DNA from: Lepidodermella squamata
Taxonomy: Eukaryota > Gastrotricha
Reading direction: 5' to 3'
Assembly (NCBI GenBank): GCA_047495785.1
Contig: JBLDXI010000024.1
Span: 248,001-312,000, forward strand
DNA length: 64,000 nt
Made by a program: the position numbers and the translations under genes. The notes below the pieces were generated by a model. That model was not told the origin of the DNA. It did no database searches and worked only from the letters and a program-made list of their open reading frames with translations. Shown in pieces: positions 57,722 to 64,000 of the stretch (position 1 is its first letter; each line of letters starts with the position of its first letter).

Positions 57722-60700
57722 TCAGTACTGGTGGTGGTAGGCCGACGACTGCTGCGACGACGCCGCCGCCGCCGAGGCATCGGGTCGGCGGGGCGGCGGT
57801 GGCGGTCGCTTCTTGATAGTGCCCGTGTCCTCGGAGCTGAGATCCTGCGACGCCATGAGCAGCGAGGCGGGCGGCGGGTACGCGTTCAACGCCTCGGCCG
57901 GTTCGGCCTGGTCGTCCTGGTTCCACAGCCGCTCGAGCCGCGCCGCCCGTGCCGACAGCAGTTTGTCCAACTCGCCGGTGATATCGACGAGGGCGCGGTT
58001 CGCGGCTGCTCGGCCCAAGCTGCCGCTCGAGCATGACGCCGGCGAGTTCTTCTGAAGCCCGTTCAGAGAGCACACGCGGGGCGGCGGCGCTGGCCGGTCG
58101 TCACGAGGCGAAGCGAGGCGCGGTTTGGTCGGCACCGGCGGTTTCACGATGATGCCGTACTGCATGTCTGTCGCTTGCTGCGCCGGCGATAGGCTCGACT
58201 CGGGCTGAGGCGACATAGTCCTTGTGTTGATTTGAAGCCGTTGTGTCATGGGCGGCAGCGGAGGAGGCGGTCGCTCGGCGATGATGTCGTAGTCGTGGCA
58301 AAGAGGCGGTGGCGGGGGCGGGAACGTAACCTGTGGTTGGTTGTTGTCATAAATCGGCTGATTCGCCGTTGCCTCGAGATGGTCTGATAGCACCGAATCC
58401 GGCTCATCCGAGAAACGAATGTGTTTCTTCTTACCGATCGGCGGCTTGCTGGTCAACGGCGACATTGGCCGGTCTGACGCCGACCGCGGACTAGCGCTTG
58501 AATGGCTGAGATTGTTACTCGAGGCGACGCATTCGTAGTCGTGGTGTTGTTGCTGCTGCTGGTGCATCTGGTGTAGCCGGTGTTGTTGGTACTGCTGCAG
58601 CAACTCGGACTGGCTGCTCATGACTACGAGTTGTTCCGATGAACTGGCGAGACGCGCGGCCGCCGACGTCGACATGATTGTTGACGACGGCGTCGAGCGG
58701 TCGTCTGTCAACGTTGTACCAGAACCCATCGATGGAGTGAAAGAATGCCTCAGAGGTGTAACTGCTGGTGCAGGTAGACCGGTAACCCTAGGAAAAATTA
58801 AGAAAAAAATTAAAATCAATTCATTGGATCAAATTAGGATCAAAATTCAGTGGATCAAATTAGGATCAAAATCCTCGCTACCCAAAATTTAAAATATCCT
58901 CCTTAAAATTAAGATTAAAATTAAAATTAATTTATCGGATCAAATTCAAATTATAAACCTCGCTGTCTATAATTTAAAATAACTTAATGAAATTTTTAAA
59001 TCAATTTGCGCAATTTTTTTTCGATTCTAAATTTAGCAATTTCATTCAAGGCACGACGCACTTTGAAGTGGCGCGAAGCTACTTTGAAGAGCTAATTTTA
59101 TTTCACGATGATAATGCGCGCAATAAAATTTCAGCATAAGAGGAATGAACCTAAATTACCCACGAAATTGTTTAATATTTAAAAAATGAAGTGAAAAAGT
59201 GGAAAAAATGCTTACTTTTGAAGGAGACCCGCAGCAGATAGGCCGCGTTCGGCCGGCCACGAGGCGATGTCATGTGATAGGGTAGCGTAGTTTTCGGCCA
59301 GCTGCTTGCCGTATTTCGCCAACCGGATGCACATGCACCAGCGAGCAAGGTCCTGCTCGGAGTCGGCGCACAGGTAATGCACGTATTTGCACCGCTTCTG
59401 CAACTGCGGGTGCTTGAGCACGAAGCCGAACGGCGTCGGCGCCTTGAACTTTTTCTGGTAGTCGGGCGAGCACACGTACAGGTTGACGTGTTCGAACTGC
59501 GCCAGGCACACGAGGTCCTTCGCCGACGCCTTGCCCTTCGACTTGGTCGTGTAGTAGAGCCCGGAGCCGCGCATGAAGAACGTCAACTTGCGCCACGACT
59601 TCTTCGTCGGGTGCTTCAAATGCAGCGCCATTTCGAGATGCGGCAAACGAACGCTGATGTCCGAGAAACACTCATGGACGAGATGAAGCCGCCGGTTGTG
59701 CTCGACCTCATCCCCGGGCGGGGCGAGGTAGAACTCGGGCCGGGCGAATAAATCGTACTTTTCGTGCCGCATTTCGAATCGCACGCAATTCGGGCTGTCA
59801 GGCTTCCACAACAGCATGTTAGCAACTAACGACTCGTGGTCTTCAATAACGCGATGAATGTATAAATCCGGGTAGTACTCGACCACAGACCAGTTGCAGT
59901 TGGGTTCAACGTGGTTCTTCGCGGCTAATAAATGAATAACCTGGCGAACTGTGGTTGTTTCGTCGATGAACAGCGTTTTACTCGTTGTCTCCTCAGGGCC
60001 GAAGATGCGAATGCAGAGCTTGCGAATCTGGGCCTCGCGGATTTTTTCGAGGGCGATGCGAATTTTCTCCTCCTTCGCTATCCTTGTCGCGTCATCCTCG
60101 CCGCCTGAACTCGTCATTGCTGACATTTGAGAGGTAGGCGAGGAGTTGACGAGGAGTTGCTGATGCGAGTTGGCGACAGAGCCGTTACCCGCCCCAACCC
60201 CGGCGCTGCCAGTCGGCGTTGAGCCGCTGTCTGAAAAGGCCGAGTCTGAATCGCCCATAGACGCGCGGTTCGACACCTGGCCAGGCGGCGAGGGTTGGTG
60301 GTGTTGCGCCGAGGAATTATCGGAAAAGTCGGCGCTATTCCACGATATGTGCTGATGCATGTGGTGGTGCGGCGTCGCGTGGACGTCGACTACAACAGCC
60401 TTACTCGGCGAGACGTTCGAGGTTGTAGTCTTCCGCCGCAGTTCGACCCCGCCATTTGCCGGGCCGAACGCGGGCAGGAACGTTGCCTGCGACGGGTGGC
60501 AAGTGCCCGAGTCGCCGCTGCCCGATCGAGGTATACTGCCGGAGGTTGCAGACATAGGCGATTCGATGATAGGCGCCGCTTTTGGCGGAGGCACCGGCGG
60601 CGCTGCCTCAGGCACGGGGCGTAATTCACTTTTCAACATTTGCGTTAAACTCTCCAAATCGTTAAGAATTGCATCAAGATCGATGTTGGCATCTAGAAAA

Positions 60701-61074
60701 AAATTGAATTTTGTAGCAATCATCTTTCAGCTAACAATTTTTCTAAAAAAAAACAGAATTTAAGGTGGAAATAAATAATTACCATTATCGATGCAGACAC
60801 TTCGTCGGAAACTATCCAGGGCCATGTTTGTGGTCAGGATAACAGAGGGTGATCTAAGAATAACTCCACTATCGTTGTTTGACGGTTCAGGACTGCCCTC
60901 TACGACGGCGTCGTCAATAATTGATGACGAATTGTTGTTTTGAGCGGCTGGATCGTTTTCAGTCGTCGGGCACGATAGCTCATGCCGAGCGATCGAAGAA
61001 GAAGCGGTGGCGGTGGTGGTCGGATTGCCGGCCGACGAGCTCAATAACGGTGATGATAAACAATTAGCGGTTTC
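57722..61074 (-). CDS. MIG-10/RIAM/lamellipodin (MRL) adaptor, N-terminal exon not found
   Basis: Three minus-strand exons, 61074-60783, 60692-59216 and 58787-57722, join in phase to at least 944 residues; the first listed exon is opened by an acceptor TATATAG, so the start lies further upstream. MRL proteins link Ras/Rap GTPases and phosphoinositides to Ena/VASP at the leading edge. Order: Ser-rich N-terminus, short helix (IDLDAILNDLESLTQMLKSE), coiled region (AKEEKIRIALEKIREAQ), RA domain (KLCIRIFGPEETTSKTLFID to KYDLF), PH domain (WRKLTFFMRGSGLYY to DLARWCMCIRLAKYG), then a Pro-rich tail. The RA-PH tandem with the helix just before it is the family hallmark. The tail has VTFPPPPPPL, an EVH1-binding FPPPP motif, and KKRPPPPPRR for SH3 or profilin. 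The 428-bp intron 58788-59215 is AT-rich. Confidence 0.9.
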
Positions 61075-64000
61075 CTATATATACGTGAAAACAAAAGATG
61101 GACAGTTGCAAAAAGCGAGAATGAGTAAGTGATATAAACAAATAGCATTATCAAAATAGTCGCCACGCTTCCACCTTAATACAACGCCTACCAATTGTTA
61201 TTACGCCACCTTACAATAAACACCAACAATAATCGAGTATTATTTACGTGGCGAAAAAACACGCGCTCAGCGGTGCGCCGATTGTGCGCGCGCGCGCGAA
61301 CAGGTGAGGATGATTGCGGGATAAAAATAATAACGCAAAGCGGAGATGCGGTTGTTATTATTATTTATTATCACGCCCAGCGAGTGGCGTGTACCACTTA
61401 ACTCTCGGCCGAGACAGGTGTTTATGGCCGGGCAATGTGCCGGGCCGTTGGAGATGGCCTCGAAGAAACGAGCTGTGGGAGGGGGTATAAGAGAAAAAAA
61501 GAGATAAGCTAATTTGCGGGCGACGGCGCGGATCGCTCGAGATAATGAGGCGACTTTTGGTGTTTACTAGCTCGGCGTCGCAAAACACGCCGTGAAATTG
61601 GCGTGAAAAGAACGGCGCGCGAAATTTCATGAAAAGGCACCGAGAATAAGGAGGAGTAAATAACGCAATAAGCATACCTATAATAGTTAAGGATAGAAGA
61701 GAGGTGGTATCATACGCACATAACTCGGGCGTCGTCATTATTTTGACACGTGGTGAAATGTTTTACGAAAAACAAAACAATATAAATATTAATAATAATA
61801 TCGCTCGGGCCTAGCCGGTACAGCAAACACTCATCGTCGACGCGTGTTGTGGGGCTGTAAATTTTTTACGTGAAAAGAGCGACGAATAAATACCAGAGTA
61901 TCCTACTACTACTACAACTAACAAGTCCAGACGCATTATAGAGAGACGGGCGGTGGTGGTGGTGATGAAAAAACGCACGCGCCCAACGTGAGAAAACGAG
62001 CGACGCCGATGGTGACGACGCGCCGACAGCTGGCCACACAACCCGCACCGGCTGTGCCGCCTTTTTTTCCGCATGTGCTGGCTCGGGTTGCCGATTTTTT
62101 TACGACCGCAGCTATGTAATAAAGCCTAATTATACACGGTCGACTTTTGGCGCGCACAGCTTTTGACGAGCAGGCGGCGCAGATGGCCGATAAAAGCTGC
62201 GATGAAGATGACACGAAGCTGCGACTGTAAACCAGGGTAATAGCGGCTAAGTAGAATGAACCGAGAGATGAGCGATACAGGTATTATAGACTGTCGCGCG
62301 GCTGATGGCCGTCGGCAGCAGGTATCGCGCACGCATAAATTGGCAACGCAACGCGACACCGCGTCGCAAAAAGAAGCCAATGCAAACGCGCGCTCTTGTG
62401 AGACAATAAAAACATCTACATGTCAGAGGCAGGCTTTCAGCGCCAACGACGCCGCATCACTTGAAGGTAATAATAACAAAACAGCCGCGCTTGCGACGTG
62501 TTTGAGCGCGCGCTTCTCGTGTTTGTCGCCGTTTTTCGCGCACAAGGCAAAAAGTCGCAACAAAAGTTGCGCGCTCGTGTACTATTTGCCGATCGGCGAA
62601 ACTGAGCGCGCGAATAACACGGCTACGGAAGTTTGCCAACGGCGACATACACATGGCGGAAAAAACTTGTCCGACTTGACCGTGGCCAGTGTACTACCTA
62701 TATACCTGTGGGTGATGCGACGGCGGCAAACAAGCGCACTTGTCGGAAGTTTTAGTTTCACTTCTTCGCAAAAGTAAACAACGCGGCAAATAAAAAGTGA
62801 TACGAAAAACGAGCGCCCTGTAATGGCCAAGCGATGAAGACGTTAATAATTGCAAAAATGGCCATTTCCGCCCAGCCACAAGCGCGTCTCATCGATCCGC
62901 AACTCGTTATCCTCTTCGTCGTCGTCTTTTTCGCGCGGCTAATCGCCTGGCTTCCGATCGGCTGGCCGTCGAGCGCCGATACATCGCTTTCTTTTAATGT
63001 AATAATATTCAAGAGCGTCGTTAAGAAATGCAAAAAAATAGCAGAATATCATTGCGCTTATCGTGCGTGTTGATGAAAATAATAGCCAGAAGCGCAGGAA
63101 ACGCGAGTATAATCGCCGTCGCCGTGTTTCCGCAAGTCACCACTGCTTATCATCGAAAGACGGCGCCGCGATGCCCAGCGGCGAAATTTCGACCGCCACG
63201 TTAATAACCGGAAACTTGGTGCGCAGAACTATCAAAATCACGTATGCCGTTCTTAAAAAAAGTGTATGCCTGCGGCGACCTTTGTTTACGCCCTTCACGC
63301 GAAAAACTCGAGTGGCTATTTTTTACGGACGACATGACGCGCGCGCGTAAGAGTTGATTAGAAAATAACAAAACAAGATCGCGAAACTGCTATTTATCCG
63401 CCGATGAGTTGTGTTTAAGTGTAATAGCTTTTTGAAGATGGTCATCAGGCATAAAAACAAGCAGTTAATCGGCGCCGCGCACCGGCCCCACTTTGTTAAA
63501 GCGAAAAAAATATGGAAAAAAACGCGGCCGAAGCCGGAAATGTGTGTGTTATGGTTTTGCAGTAGAGGTAAGTATATATCGCAAAAATATTTGTTTGGTG
63601 AACGGGACACGCACGGTGCCATTTCGCGCGGCTTCAGAGTAGGCGATTAACTGCACCACAGGGTGTTTTCGCCGCCGCAAATGACTCGCGGCCAAAGTTG
63701 TTTAATCAAGACGCTGATGTGTTGTGGCGAAAAACACATGCAAAGTTCTACTACTACTGACTCATACTACTACTACCTGTACGGTTGCTTTTTTTAACTA
63801 CCGGCAATATACGGCGGATGAACGAACTGTACGAGTGCAACTTAGGCTAGTTATTTAGTTGCGAAAATGGCCTGCGGCAAAAATGCGCGCTGCTGCCGTA
63901 AAAAAGAAGACAGGTGCAACTACATGTTGTAGTAATGATGCGCGGAGGACGATAAAAAAAACAGCGTGATGAGGCCTTTAAGGTGGGCGGTGCTGGGTCA
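61075..64000. other. Upstream region of the MRL gene, gene-poor
   Basis: 2.9 kb with alternating purine-pyrimidine gcgcgcgc (about 61288-61300), TTATTA runs (about 61350-61370) and many CpG-containing words. ORFs on both strands are short and Arg/Cys-rich, typical of noncoding GC-rich DNA. It should contain the missing first exon or 5' UTR and promoter of the MRL gene; I could not place them. Confidence 0.5.

Noticed and set aside
61811-62830. Overlapping minus-strand ORFs rich in Arg, Cys and His
   Set aside because: GC-rich spacer reading in several frames, no motif and no coherent splice pattern.

Overview
This is animal nuclear DNA. Protein-coding exons are separated mostly by 45-70 nt GT...AG introns, and genes lie on both strands a few kb apart. 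The families are metazoan: SCAI, PKMYT1, ERG potassium channel, secretin-family GPCRs, Ral, UBE2M, DDX23, TAF2, enkurin, MSL1 and MIG-10/RIAM/lamellipodin. A short-intron, compact-genome invertebrate bilaterian fits. Enkurin belongs to motile cilia and sperm flagella. With MSL1, SCAI and a TTAGGG-type internal telomere tract, it argues against a typical nematode. I cannot fix the phylum; a tardigrade or another small-genome invertebrate is possible but unproven. All gene models below were built by reading splice phases by eye.

Layout. 1-1.9 kb: 3' part of a membrane-anchored polysaccharide pyruvyl transferase-like gene (+). 3.9-8.3 kb: SCAI (+). 9.9-12.1 kb: MFSD6-like transporter (-). 12.7-13.5 kb: a 177-bp inverted duplication that includes the first exon of the next gene. 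13.3-15.5 kb: PKMYT1-like kinase (+). 16.3 kb: interstitial telomere repeats. 16.8-22.3 kb: ERG-type KCNH channel (-), carrying two apparent 1-nt frameshifts. 22.3-27.2 kb: gene-poor divergent spacer. 27.2-31.9 kb: two tandem class B GPCRs (+). 32.7-33.4 kb: Ral GTPase (-). 34.6-44 kb: a tight same-strand run of UBE2M/UBC12, a small single-pass membrane protein, DDX23 and TAF2. The TAF2 intron holds a MULE transposase relic and a TIR-bounded MITE. 46.8-51 kb: receptor-like WSC/C-type-lectin protein with alternative cytoplasmic tails (+). 51.5-52.5 kb: enkurin (-). 53.8-55.4 kb: MSL1-like (+). 56.3-57.0 kb: small unrecognised gene (-). 57.7-61.1 kb: MIG-10/RIAM/lamellipodin adaptor (-), N-terminal exon not located. 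61.1-64 kb: gene-poor.

Most neighbours are housekeeping or signalling genes with no evident shared pathway. The exceptions are the tandem GPCR pair, which are paralogues, and the UBC12-small gene-DDX23-TAF2 run, where gaps of only 77-287 bp and an AG just before each start codon suggest polycistronic transcription or spliced-leader addition. The most notable observations are the two frameshifts in an otherwise phase-perfect ERG gene, the recent inverted duplication at the kinase 5' end, the transposon-laden TAF2 intron, the operon-like cluster, and the alternative 3' exons of the lectin receptor.
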